A stretch of 64,000 bases of DNA, taken from assembly GCA_017550405.1 (NCBI GenBank), contig JAFZPH010000048.1:1-64000 (forward strand). The letters run 5' to 3'. The first letter of the stretch is position 1. Every line of letters starts with the position of its first letter. Below, piece after piece: positions 1-10,000 of the stretch. The notes under the pieces were generated by a model. That model ran no database searches and had not been told where the DNA came from. It saw nothing but the letters and a program-made list of their open reading frames with translations. The position numbers and the translations under genes are program-made. The stretch comes from Bacteroidales bacterium. GTDB lineage: Bacteria; Bacteroidota; Bacteroidia; Bacteroidales; P3.

Positions 1-80
1 GTGAAAAGTGAAATGTGAAAAGTGAAAAGTGAAAAGTGAAACAGGTGGCGACTGATTTCAATTTTCACTTTTCAATTATC
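1..80. repeat. GTGAAAA-type simple repeat with inverted copy
   Basis: The first 42 bases are a run of GTGAAAA/AGTGAAAAGT units; after a short spacer, bases 59-78 carry the same motif in opposite orientation (TTTTCACTTTTCAATT). The two arms could pair into an AT-rich hairpin downstream of the acyl-CoA synthetase stop codon. Related sequence recurs between hydA and hydC (34131-34208). Confidence 0.7.
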
Positions 81-87
81 TTGTGAT

Positions 88-1959
88 TTATTTCTTCTTG
101 GAGAATCCGAAGTTGGGGAGTTCCACACTGCGGAAGGCCGAGATGAGGGGGTTGGAGGTCTGCGGAGTCTTGCCGTAGATGTCGGCAATAAGATTCTTGT
201 ATTTATCCATCAGTATGTTGCGCTTAATCTTGAGCGTGGGAGAGAGGAGGCCGTTGGCCGACGTCCACTCGTCGGAGACGAGGCGGAAGCTCTTTATCTG
301 CTCGTGGGCGGCGAAATCGCGGTTGATAAGGTCGATGACTGCCTTGTATTTCTCCTTGGTTTCGGGCAGGGCCAGCAGGGCGTTGTTGTCGCGGTAGTGC
401 AGCTTGTGTTTCAGGGCCCAGTAGTGAAGGGTGTTGAAGTTGGGCGAGATGATGACACCCACACTCTTCTCGTTTTCGCCTACAACCATGGCCTGCTCGA
501 TATACTCCGACTCGCGGAGTTTGTTCTCAAGCAACTGGGGTGCGATATATTTGCCTGCCGAGAGCTTGAATATATCCTTTTTACGGTCGGTGATGCGGAG
601 GTAGCGGGGGCCGGTGAGGCCGCCGACAAACTGCCCCACGTCGCCGGTGTGGAACCATCCGTCGGAGTCGATGACTTGTGCCGTGTACTCGGGATCCTTG
701 TAATAGCCGAGCATGACATGCGGGCCGCGGGTGAGAATCTCGCCGTCATCGGCCAGCTTCACCTCCACTCCGCTGAGCACGGGACCCACGGTACCTATCT
801 TCACATAGCCGTCGGCGGGGTCGTTGACGGCGATGACGGGCGAGGTCTCGGAGAGGCCGTAGCCCTCGTAGATATTGATGCCCGCGGCCGCGAAGGTGCG
901 GATGATACGGGGCTGGATACTGCTGGACCCGGTGATGACGATAAGGCGGTTGCCTCCAAAACGCTCGCGCCAGTGGCGGTAGACCATGCGCTCGTAGAAG
1001 AACTGGGAAATCTGGTAGGCAAGGGACACCTTCTTGAAGAGGGTGTAGTCGTAACGGGCACCATGTTTGAAGGCGCGGGTATAGATGGTCTTTTTGAGAC
1101 CGGTGAAGTCCTTGCCGGCAGCATAGAGCTTGTCGTACACCATCTCCAACACACGCGGCACCGCGCAGAATCCGTTGGTGTGAATCTCGGCCATGTTCTG
1201 CTGCAGGGTACCCATGTTCTCGGCATAGTAGATGGAGACACCTTTGAGCTGGAAATGGTAGTTCATACTGCGCTCATACATGTGGTTTAGCGGCAGGAAG
1301 GAGAGCACGCGGCAGTCGGACGTCATGGGGTTGACCTTCTCGTGGGCGATGAAATTGCTGCAGATGTTGCGGTGCGACAGCATGACGCCTTTGGGCTGGC
1401 CGGTGGTGCCGGAGGTATAGATAAGGGTCACCCAGTCGTCGGGCTGGATGGTGTCCTTGAGGTGGGCGATGACGGGGCTGTTCTTCTCACGGCTTGCTAT
1501 ACCGGCCTTAAGAATCTCCAGGGTGCGGTGATAGCCTTCCACTGGGGCCAGGGTATAAATCTGGGGCTTGGTCTCCATCTTCTCGACTGCGGGAAGTATC
1601 CGCTTCAGGAGCATGTTGTTGCTCACCAATACAAACTTGGCCTCGCTATGTGTGAAGATATGGTAGTAGTTATCGGCCGTGAGGGTGGGGTACACCGGCA
1701 CATGTATCATGCCGGAGATGGCAAGGGCCATGTCGATAAAGTTCCATTCGGGGCAGTTGGCTGATATGGTGACCACCTTGTCGCCGGGCTGAAGCCCCAG
1801 CTCAAGCAGGCCGCAGGCCATATAATGTGCATATTTATAATAGTCGTGGGTGCTGTATTTCACCCATTCGCCTTTTTCCTTACCTGCCAGGATGTCGGTC
1901 TTGTCGGGGAAAGCGGTGACAAGATGGTCCAGCAAGTCGAACGTGCGCGTAATTTCCAT
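88..1959 (-). CDS. Long-chain acyl-CoA synthetase (AMP-forming), first paralogue
   Basis: A 623-residue AMP-dependent synthetase expected to activate fatty acids with ATP and CoA, at the membrane or in the cytoplasm. The P-loop-like AMP signature TLIYTSGTTGQPKGVMLSH, the core motif YGLSETSP and the adenylate motif WFHTGDVG are all present, followed by a lysine-rich C-terminal lid. The start is set at an internal ATG (1957-1959) because the longer reading frame begins with a proline/arginine-rich stretch that would span the promoter region. It is transcribed leftward, divergent from trkA, and has its own TATCTTTG element about 100 bases upstream. A second, clearly related enzyme lies at 59726-61498; substrate chain length cannot be told from sequence. 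Confidence 0.92.
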   Translation of the reverse strand: MEITRTFDLLDHLVTAFPDKTDILAGKEKGEWVKYSTHDYYKYAHYMACGLLELGLQPGDKVVTISANCPEWNFIDMALAISGMIHVPVYPTLTADNYYHIFTHSEAKFVLVSNNMLLKRILPAVEKMETKPQIYTLAPVEGYHRTLEILKAGIASREKNSPVIAHLKDTIQPDDWVTLIYTSGTTGQPKGVMLSHRNICSNFIAHEKVNPMTSDCRVLSFLPLNHMYERSMNYHFQLKGVSIYYAENMGTLQQNMAEIHTNGFCAVPRVLEMVYDKLYAAGKDFTGLKKTIYTRAFKHGARYDYTLFKKVSLAYQISQFFYERMVYRHWRERFGGNRLIVITGSSSIQPRIIRTFAAAGINIYEGYGLSETSPVIAVNDPADGYVKIGTVGPVLSGVEVKLADDGEILTRGPHVMLGYYKDPEYTAQVIDSDGWFHTGDVGQFVGGLTGPRYLRITDRKKDIFKLSAGKYIAPQLLENKLRESEYIEQAMVVGENEKSVGVIISPNFNTLHYWALKHKLHYRDNNALLALPETKEKYKAVIDLINRDFAAHEQIKSFRLVSDEWTSANGLLSPTLKIKRNILMDKYKNLIADIYGKTPQTSNPLISAFRSVELPNFGFSKKK

Positions 1960-2062
1960 GATATGTCTTTTTTCTTTAACGCTGATTATGACTGCTGGAG
2001 GCGAGTCGGGCCTAGTGTTCGGCCGTGGTCTTGCCACCGCAGCAGCCATTCATTTCAAACTG

Positions 2063-2070
2063 CAAAGATA
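2063..2070 (-). promoter_or_regulatory. Bacteroidetes -7 element upstream of the acyl-CoA synthetase
   Basis: TATCTTTG on the minus strand fits the Bacteroidetes TAnnTTTG consensus. No clear -33 TTG is seen at the usual distance. It is back to back with the trkA element. Confidence 0.55.
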
Positions 2071-2102
2071 CGACTTTTTTCAGATATATCTATTTTTTTT
2101 CG

Positions 2103-2110
2103 TATTTTTG
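2103..2110 (+). promoter_or_regulatory. Bacteroidetes -7 element upstream of trkA
   Basis: TATTTTTG on the plus strand, 58 bases before the trkA ATG and about 35 bases from the divergent element; matches TAnnTTTG. Confidence 0.55.
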
Positions 2111-2168
2111 CAAGTTCGGACAAACAGGCCAGAACCAATGCCCCTGGCCGTTAAAATATGGAAAGACA

Positions 2169-3509
2169 ATGAATATCATCATCGCAGGCGACGGCGAGGT
2201 AGGCTTCTACCTGGCGCGGTCGTTAACAGACCTGGACCACAATATCACCGTTGTAGACCCTCATTCGGAACTGCTCAAGCGGCTGGAAAAGGAGACAGAC
2301 CTGCTCACCATTGCGGGGTCGTCAACCTCGCCGCAGGTGCTGGCGGATGCCAATGTAGGCGACTGCGACCTCTTTGTGGCTGTCCTGCATGACGAGAGCA
2401 TCAACCTGATGAGCTGTGTGCTGGCCAAACGTCTGAAAGCCAAACGCACCGTGGCACGAATCAGCAATGCCGAACTGCTTGCCCCAAAGCATCGCGACAT
2501 GTTCCGCGAAATCGGTGTGGACGAGTTGGTGTGTCCCGAACGTATCGCTGCAAAGGAAATCACCAACCTCCTCAACAACTCCGTGGCCACGGAATTCTTC
2601 GACTTCAGCGGCGGCCTGCTGACAATGTACCTCATCCGCCTCGACAGCGATTCCCCCGTCACCGGTCTCAGCATGCAGCAACTGGTGCAGACCTACAACA
2701 CCCTCCAGGCACGCATCGTGGCCATCCTGCGCAACGGCGAGACCATCATCCCTCATGCCGGGCTGGTCTTCCAACCCGGCGACCTGGCCTACCTCATCAG
2801 CCGCCCCAACCAGCTGGACACCATCCGCGAAGTGCTGGGCAAAGACAATGTCTCTGTACGCAGGGCAATGATTGTGGGTGCCGGACGCATAGGCCGCTAT
2901 GCCGCCATGGCTCAGGAAGGACGCATCGACATCACCATGATTGAAGAATCGCGCCAACGCTGCGAAGAGGCTGCCGCCCTGCTGGAGAAAACCCTGGTCA
3001 TCAACGGCGACGCCACCGACATCGAACTACTCAAAGACGAGGGACTGCAGGACACCGACGCCTTCATCGCTGTGACCGACTCGTCCGAGACCAACATCCT
3101 CACCTGCCTCCATGCCAAGAAACTGGGTGTGCGACGCACCATCGCACTGGTGGAGAACACCGGTTTCATCAGTCTCTCGCAAGACATCGGTATCGACACC
3201 ATCATCAACAAGAAACTGATTACGGCCAGCTACATCTCCCGCTTCATCGTCCGGGCCGACGCGGTACGCAGCAAATGGCTCAGCGGCACCAACGCTGAAC
3301 TCATGGAGTTCAACGTCGGCAAATGGTCGCCCGCCACACGCCACCTCATCCGCGACCTCTCGCTGCCCAAAGGCGCCACCATCGGCGGCATCATCCGTGG
3401 CAACGAGACCATCCTCCCCACCCGCGACACACAAATCAAAGCCAAGGACAAGGTGGTCGTCTTCGCCCTCCCCAAAGTGATGGAACAGGTATCCAAACTG
3501 TTTTCTTAG
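2169..3509 (+). CDS. trkA: Trk potassium uptake regulatory NAD-binding protein TrkA
   Basis: Cytoplasmic regulatory subunit of the Trk potassium channel/transporter, 446 residues, close to the usual length of about 458. It has two RCK units: nucleotide-binding motif GDGEVG at residues 7-12 and a second one, GAGRIG, near residue 236, each followed by a TrkA-C type domain. The first ATG in phase with the glycine-rich motif (2169) is chosen; 48 upstream codons in frame overlap the promoter and look non-coding. The trkH gene follows after 76 bases, so the three genes probably form one potassium-uptake operon. Confidence 0.95.
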   Translation: MNIIIAGDGEVGFYLARSLTDLDHNITVVDPHSELLKRLEKETDLLTIAGSSTSPQVLADANVGDCDLFVAVLHDESINLMSCVLAKRLKAKRTVARISNAELLAPKHRDMFREIGVDELVCPERIAAKEITNLLNNSVATEFFDFSGGLLTMYLIRLDSDSPVTGLSMQQLVQTYNTLQARIVAILRNGETIIPHAGLVFQPGDLAYLISRPNQLDTIREVLGKDNVSVRRAMIVGAGRIGRYAAMAQEGRIDITMIEESRQRCEEAAALLEKTLVINGDATDIELLKDEGLQDTDAFIAVTDSSETNILTCLHAKKLGVRRTIALVENTGFISLSQDIGIDTIINKKLITASYISRFIVRADAVRSKWLSGTNAELMEFNVGKWSPATRHLIRDLSLPKGATIGGIIRGNETILPTRDTQIKAKDKVVVFALPKVMEQVSKLFS

Positions 3510-3585
3510 TCTCTATACCACACCGTAATACCCCACTGCCATCCGTTCGAAAAAACATATCCAGGCTGTCCATCTCGACAGGGTT

Positions 3586-5067
3586 GTGCGTCGGTTCAAC
3601 TGGAAACTGATTGCACAAGTCACCGGCGTGCTGCTGCTCTACCTTGCAGCAGGGCTGCTGCTGCCCCTGGTGCTGTCCATCTACGAGCGCGACGGCATGC
3701 AGTTTGCCTTCGCCGTCTCGGGCATGCTGATACTTATGGCCGGCCTGTTCCTGCGCAACATGGTGGGCGGCAAAGCCGAATACCGGCTCCGCCAGGACGA
3801 GAGCTACTGGCTCACTGTTGCAGCATGGGTGGTCATGCCCTTGTTCGGTGCCCTGCCCTACCTCTTTACCGGGGTGACACAGTCGTTCACCGACGCGCTC
3901 TTCGAGTCCTTCAGCGGCTTTACCACCACAGGGTCGTCGGTCATCCGGCATCCCGAAGAGCTGCCGCCCTCCATCCTGGCCTACCGTGCCTTGACCCAAT
4001 GGGTAGGGGGACTGGGACTGCTGCTCTTTGTCGTGGCCCTGCTGCGACGGCTCGGCCTCGGGGCCGGAAGCCTCTACGAGGCCGAATTCTCCGGCACCCA
4101 GCAACGCAAACTCCACCCTCGCCTGGCCCAGAGCGTGACGCGCATGTGGACCATCTACGGACTGCTCACCGCCACCCTGTGGGGGCTGCTCATGGTACAA
4201 GGTGTGGGACTGGTCGACGCTTTCTGCACAGCCTGCAGCACCGTCTCCACCGGAGGGTTCACCACCCACAGCGAGGGCATCACCGCCCTCGGGGTGCACC
4301 CCACCTCCACCGTCACCGTGTTCATGTTCTTCAGCGGTGTCAACGTGGCTATCCTCTACCGACTTTTCACCTTGCGGTGGCGGCATCTGTGGCGCGATGG
4401 AGAGCTGCGCACCTACACCCTGCTCTTCGTCTGTTCCGTAGCCCTATGCACCACAGCCTTCTTCCTCGAAGGCAACGGCTTCAGCGATTCGCTGCATTTC
4501 AGCATCTTCCATATCGCTTCCACCATGTCCACCTGCGGATACCACATGCCCGTGCCTACCCATTGGTCGTTTGTCGTCAGCGTGCTCACCTTCGTCCTCA
4601 TTGTCATCGGCGCCTCGGCGGGCAGCACCGGCGGAGGCATCAAACTGCGACGCATCATCATCATGGTCAAATACATCGCCAACTACCTCACCCGCATGAT
4701 ACACCCCAACGTGGTGTTCCACGTAAAGGTGAACAACGAAGTGGTGGAGAGCGACTACATCAACAAAGTCTTCGCCTTCGTCTTCCTCTACATCGTATTC
4801 ATCATCGGGGGCGGTTTCGTGTTGACCATGTGCGGATGCTCCATTCCCAACGCCGTCTGCATGGCCGCAGCCAACATCAGCAACCTGGGGCCCTCACCCC
4901 TCATCAACACCATGGGGGGCAGCCTGGACTACGCCGTCCTCCCCCATGTGGCCAAATGGACCCTCACCCTCCTTATGCTGGCCGGACGCGTGGAGCTCTT
5001 CGCGCTCCTTGCCGTCGTGTCGCCAGCCTACTGGCGCCTGCGCCTGCCCAAAGCCCGAAGAGGCTAA
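3586..5067 (+). CDS. trkH: Trk potassium uptake membrane protein TrkH, first copy
   Basis: Integral membrane potassium-translocating subunit, 493 residues with many hydrophobic segments. Four selectivity-filter-like loops carry the expected glycines (TTTGSSV, STGGFTT, STCGYHM, SNLGPSP). The start is GTG at 3586: a stop codon 57 bases upstream and the absence of any in-frame ATG leave it as the best choice, and the product then opens with a typical TrkH N terminus of a few charged residues and a transmembrane helix. Followed by an octamer repeat array and a second trkH. Confidence 0.93.
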   Translation: MRRFNWKLIAQVTGVLLLYLAAGLLLPLVLSIYERDGMQFAFAVSGMLILMAGLFLRNMVGGKAEYRLRQDESYWLTVAAWVVMPLFGALPYLFTGVTQSFTDALFESFSGFTTTGSSVIRHPEELPPSILAYRALTQWVGGLGLLLFVVALLRRLGLGAGSLYEAEFSGTQQRKLHPRLAQSVTRMWTIYGLLTATLWGLLMVQGVGLVDAFCTACSTVSTGGFTTHSEGITALGVHPTSTVTVFMFFSGVNVAILYRLFTLRWRHLWRDGELRTYTLLFVCSVALCTTAFFLEGNGFSDSLHFSIFHIASTMSTCGYHMPVPTHWSFVVSVLTFVLIVIGASAGSTGGGIKLRRIIIMVKYIANYLTRMIHPNVVFHVKVNNEVVESDYINKVFAFVFLYIVFIIGGGFVLTMCGCSIPNAVCMAAANISNLGPSPLINTMGGSLDYAVLPHVAKWTLTLLMLAGRVELFALLAVVSPAYWRLRLPKARRG

Positions 5068-5070
5068 ACC

Positions 5071-5198
5071 CATTAACGCATTAACACATTAACGCATTAA
5101 CACATTAACGCATTAACACATTAACACATTAACACATTAACGCATTAACACATTAACGCATTAACACATTAACGCATTAACGAATTAACACATTAAAA
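5071..5198 (+). repeat. Tandem array of 16 octamers, consensus CATTAACR
   Basis: Sixteen consecutive 8-nt units, mostly CATTAACG or CATTAACA; only units 15 and 16 are degenerate. The array starts 3 bases after the first trkH stop codon and runs into the beginning of the second trkH reading frame. A shorter, degenerate array of the same unit lies at 31035-31098 in front of the RluD-type gene. Confidence 0.95.
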
Positions 5199-5230
5199 AC
5201 TTCAGGTACATACTACGGTTTCTAGGCATC

Positions 5231-6643
5231 ATGCTCATGGTTGAAGGACTGATGATACTCAGTTGCCTCATCCCTGCGTTTCACTTTGGCGATGGCACCT
5301 GGCGGGGCATCACCCTCTCCGGACTCTTCACACTCAACGTGGGACTGCTGATGCTGGTACGCTACCACAGTGCACGCACCATGCACGACCGCCGCCTGGC
5401 CTACCTCCTTGTGGTGTTGATGTGGATAGTGCTGGCCCTTTTCGGAGCCATCCCCTTTATGGCCACCGGCGTGCTAACCAGCTTCACCGACGCCCTCTTC
5501 GAATCCATGAGCGGCATCACCAGCACCGGGGCCACCGTCTTCGCCTCGGTCGAGTGGCTGCCCTCCTCCATCCTCCTGTGGCGCAGCATGACCCAATGGT
5601 TCGGCGGTTTTGGCATCGTCCTCCTTGTGCTGGCCCTCGTCCCCTCCATGGGCATCAACAAATACAGCCTCTACACCGCCGAAGCCTCCGGAGCCGACAA
5701 CACAGGCAAACAAACCACCTCCACAGCCTCCACCGTCCGCCAGACCCTCGGCGTGTACATCCTGCTCACGCTCCTCTTCGTCTTCCTGCTTTGCAAAAGC
5801 GGCATGCAACTGTGGGACGCCGTCAACATCACCTTCACCAACATCTCCTCCGGCGGGTTCTCCATCTACAACGACAGTCTCTCCCACCTCACCCACCTCC
5901 AGCAATACATTGTCGCCCTGGCCATGCTCCTCAGCGGTGTCAACTTCGCCATGCTCTACAACCTCCTCACCTTCCACTGGGACCGCCTGCGCCACAAGCT
6001 CGAACAGTTCCGCTTCTACATCGGCCTTTACCTCGTGGCCACGGTCTTCGTAGCCATCGCCCTCTCCACCCACATGGGCTACAGCGCCGCCGATGCCGCA
6101 CGCCTAAGCATCGTGCAGACTGCCAGCGTGCTCACCACCACCGGCTCCCTGGTAGCCGACACCTCCTACTGGTGGGTTCCCGTCACCTATCTCTTTGTCA
6201 TTCTCTCCCTCTGCGGCGGTATGGCCGGCTCCACCACCGGCGGACTCAAAGCCATGCGCGTGCTCATCCTCATCCGCCACGTGCGCAAGATACTGCGCGA
6301 CCGGCTCCACCCGCATGCCGTCAACCCCGTGCGCCTCAACCGCACCCCGGTCTCGTCGCACCTCCTCACCAACGTCATGGTCATCTTCATGGTGTACGTC
6401 ATGGTCATCTTCGCCGGAGTCATGATGCTCATGCTCTGTGGCATCAACGCCACCGAATCCATCGGTGCCGCCATCGCCTGCATCACCGGCTACGGCCCGG
6501 GACTCGGCATCAGCGGCGGGTTTGGCTGCTATGCCCACTTCACCACAGCCGCCAAACTCATCTGCTCACTCATCATGCTCCTGGGCCGCCTCGAATGCCT
6601 CACCCTCCTCATCCTTTTCATTCCCTCCTTCTGGCGGCGGTAG
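5231..6643 (+). CDS. Trk potassium uptake membrane protein TrkH, second copy
   Basis: Second TrkH-family potassium transporter subunit, 470 residues from the first ATG, with pore loops TSTGATV, SSGGFSI, TTTGSLV and TGYGPGL. The frame is open for 13 codons further upstream and that segment looks like genuine TrkH N terminus (short basic start, then a hydrophobic helix), but it contains no ATG, GTG or TTG: the first usable codon after the in-frame TAA at 5186 is ATT at 5192, inside the last octamer repeat. Either ATT initiates, or the protein starts at 5231 with a shortened first helix. It diverges strongly from the first copy, so this is an old duplication and probably a functionally distinct partner for TrkA. 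Confidence 0.9.
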   Translation: MLMVEGLMILSCLIPAFHFGDGTWRGITLSGLFTLNVGLLMLVRYHSARTMHDRRLAYLLVVLMWIVLALFGAIPFMATGVLTSFTDALFESMSGITSTGATVFASVEWLPSSILLWRSMTQWFGGFGIVLLVLALVPSMGINKYSLYTAEASGADNTGKQTTSTASTVRQTLGVYILLTLLFVFLLCKSGMQLWDAVNITFTNISSGGFSIYNDSLSHLTHLQQYIVALAMLLSGVNFAMLYNLLTFHWDRLRHKLEQFRFYIGLYLVATVFVAIALSTHMGYSAADAARLSIVQTASVLTTTGSLVADTSYWWVPVTYLFVILSLCGGMAGSTTGGLKAMRVLILIRHVRKILRDRLHPHAVNPVRLNRTPVSSHLLTNVMVIFMVYVMVIFAGVMMLMLCGINATESIGAAIACITGYGPGLGISGGFGCYAHFTTAAKLICSLIMLLGRLECLTLLILFIPSFWRR

Positions 6644-7043
6644 GCCTCCCCCATCTAGCATAAACCACTATCCATCTGTCAACTTAATCCAGCCGAAGGG
6701 CGCAAAGTGACAACATAAATCAGCAAACCACAGACAATCGAGATGTATCTGGGTTGTATCAATCCAGCATCTTTCAAGGGTCGTTTTTAGCATCGTTACC
6801 CGTTTCTACGAAGGATAACGATGCTATAACGAAGCTATAACGATGCTGGATTCGACGATGTTACTGCCTATACGCTTTGTGTGGAAATAAAGGCCGCATG
6901 ACCGATACAGGTTCCATCACCCCCCTACTATAAAAATGTTGTCCCCTCTTTACTCCTAATTGCAGCCGGAGTGCGAAGGGACAACTGGGAACAATGAACA
7001 AGCAAGGAACGGCTCGGGAGCGTTGCCGCTCCTGGGCAGAATC
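6644..7043. other. Gene-free interval with AGCATCGTTAY repeats
   Basis: No coding region is convincing in these 400 bases between the convergent second trkH and the large T9SS cargo gene. The only structure noticed is the 11-nt repeat cluster at 6789-6847. Confidence 0.6.
6789..6847. repeat. 11-nt repeat cluster ATAACGATGCT with inverted copy
   Basis: Three consecutive 11-nt units (6815-6847: ATAACGATGCT, ATAACGAAGCT, ATAACGATGCT) are preceded by the reverse complement AGCATCGTTA at 6789-6798, so a hairpin can form. The same unit occurs three times at 32200-32232 in the opposite orientation. Function unknown; a convergent-gene terminator is possible. Confidence 0.85.
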
Positions 7044-10000
7044 CTATTTGACTATCAGTTTGCGGACTGCTGAGCCGAATTGACCTTTAACATGGACAAA
7101 ATAGGCGCCGGCCGACAGTCCGTCAAGCTGCAAGGTGGTACGGCAGCCGCCGCTGCACTGCAGCTGGTGCGTAGCCACGTCGCGTCCGGCGAGGTCGGTC
7201 ACCGTTACAGTGTAGAGACCGCTCGCGCTAGCCGCCGGTGCGGCAATGACGAGCATGGTGCTGCCCTTGGCGGGGTTGGGGGTAAGGGTGAAGGAGAAGC
7301 GGGTATCGCCTATGGCGTTGACACCCAACTCCTCGAGTGTGCGGATATTGGTCAGGGAGGCGGACACGGTTGAGGTGACATCGTCGCTGCAGCGCGTGCT
7401 TACCCAGAAGTCGTAGGCGGTGTTTGGCGTCAGACCGGTCACGGTGTAGCTGTTGGAGCTGATGGTCACCTCGGTACCCTGTCCGGGCAGGAAGCCTGTA
7501 GGCCCGTATTCAAGCAGATACTCCTGTGCCGCAGGCACGGTATCCCAGCCGAGGGTGACGCTGGTGGTGGTGACTGCCGAGGCAGCAAGGCCGGTGACCG
7601 TGGGGCACGATGTGGTGGCGAAGCGCAGGGTGTCGCTCCTCGTGCCTTCAATCTGCCCCTCGCTGCCACAGTAGCCATGTACACTGGCGTTGTAGGTCGT
7701 GCCGGGGCGCAGCCCTTCGACGGTAAAGTGACGGCTGTCGGCAAGGTGGTTCACAGCCCTGTCGCCGTCCTGCCAGATGTAGAGCTGGTAGAGGGAGTCA
7801 TTGCCTGCGGGAAGCCAACGGAAGGTGGCGGAGGTGTAGGTGATACTATCGACCGTGAGACCTTCGGGAGCGGGGCAGTGGTATTCATCGGTGATGAGCT
7901 CGACAGTTGTCCAGCCCGACAGGCGGAGGCTGTCGGCGGTGCAGTCCTGCCGCAGGCTTACGACATACCGTGCATTGGGCAGCAGGCCCGAGAAGGTATG
8001 CTGGAAACCGCTGACGTGAATGGGGGCAGTGGCGGGATAGACGGTGGCGGGGCCATAGGGGTCGATGGCCACATCGTATTCCGTACTCGAGCCGTTCCAC
8101 GTGACGGTGACACTCTCGGAGCCCACGGCAACCGTGTCGACAACGGGTTTGGCACAGAGCGGGAGGTCGCAGGTGTTGGTGTAGAAGCGAAGGTCGCCTG
8201 TGTTCCAGTCGCCGTAACCCTGGTAGTAGGGATAGGCGTAGGTGGCGACGCTGTCGATATTGATGGGATATTCGGAGTAGATACTGTAGCTGCGATAGAT
8301 GTTGTTTCGGAGATCGGAATAGCGGTAGTGGCTGGCATATTCGGTACGGAGTCCGTCGCCGCCATCTTGGTTGAGCACGGTAACCAAAAGGTTCTGGTGC
8401 CCATCCCACATGAAGGGATAGTCGAAGGGGACAACCTGCCAGTCGGTGGTGCCAAGATGGCTGAAATTGGCCGAGTCGATTACCTTGACAAAGCGGTGCC
8501 CAGCATCGGGTACGATGAGACCGTTGTTGAAGGCGGTGTCCGGCACATTGGCCAGATAGACGGTGACATTGTTCTGGTGGTCGCCCGCGGTATGGTTGAT
8601 CGGGCGGAACGCCAAGGCGGTAATGCCGTTCTCAAGACCGGCAAGGAAGGCGGAGTCGACGATGGTCTGGGTAAAGCTATAATTGGATACATTGGAACCG
8701 ATAGGAAGCATCGGATGGGATTCTTCCCAAATGGTGGAGTCGAAGTTCTCGCGATAGACGGCATTGCTGCAGGGCTGGGTATTGAAGATACCGGTGGTCC
8801 AAGCACCCGTGTCGGCGACACCGCAGATGCTGCGCACATGCACCTCGCAACGGGCAAGGCTGGTGAGACCGGTGACGGTAAGGCTATTGGTGGATGTGGA
8901 GACGCTTGTTCCCGTGCCGGGAGTGAAGCCTACAGGGCCGTACTCCACCTCGTAGGATGAAGCGCCGTTGCACTGCCAAGTGAGCGCGAGGGTGGAATCG
9001 GTGGCGGGTACCGCGGGGTTGAGCATCAGCTGATGGATGATACAGGTGTCGGGGACGCAGCTGACTTGCAGCTCAAAACCCTCGTAGTAGATGGAGAAAG
9101 GAGTGCTGCCATCGAAATCGATGGTGAGGGCGCCCGTCTCGGAAATGATGGGGCCTAAGTTGATGGCTGAACTGTAGTTGACGGTCCTGACCCAAAGGAC
9201 ACGGCCCGAGGTGCCGACACCGTCGTAGATGGTGAGGGTGGAGCTACCGCCGATGTTGCAATAGCCGCTAATGCTGGCCAGATGGCCGGGCATGTCGGGC
9301 AGGATGACCAGCGAGGAATGCTGGGAGGTGAAATCGCCATTGGAGCCACCGTCGTCGTAGAGTGACACTCCGCACATGGTGAGGGTGTCGCTACGGTTGG
9401 CACGCATATTCCAGATGCCGGGGACCACCTGCATGGGGCCTTCCCATGCCGAGGTGTCGCCTTTGGGGCAGATGGCACGCACCCACACATAATAGGGTGT
9501 TTCGGTCGTGAGGCCGGCAAAGGTGCAGGCGGGAGTATGGAGGACTGATGTGCCGGCCATGGGAGCCGCGGTAGCAGAGGTGTCGATGCAGGTCTGCCAC
9601 ACCGTACCGCTGTCAGCACCTGACGCCGGGTCCCACCCCACCGTCACCGAGGTGGCGGTGAGACCGGTAACGGCCATTCCCGTCACGCTCGGGCAGGGTG
9701 GTAACAAATCAATCATTAAATCATCAATAAAAGCATAACGATAGTCACTGGTGATACTCCGCAACGTGATATAGGCGCTGTTGCCTGTATAGGAGCTGAG
9801 GGGTACATCGTAACGGCGCCAATCAACCCCGGTAATGGTTACGGTGTCGATGGCATGGAAAGTGGAGTCCACATCGGGGTCGGTCATCACCCCTATCGAA
9901 AGTTGGACATCGGTGGAGTTGTACTGGTTGTTGCATGCCCAAAAGGAGAGTTGCAGGGTGCGGAGGGGGTAGATAGCAGTGTCGATGGCGGGAAGAACAG

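Noticed and set aside
304..1290. 328-codon open frame opposite the first acyl-CoA synthetase
   Set aside because: Antisense shadow of a gene with clear AMP-binding motifs.
5071..5198. Repeat array considered as CRISPR
   Set aside because: Units are 8 nt and contiguous with no spacers; no cas genes are nearby.
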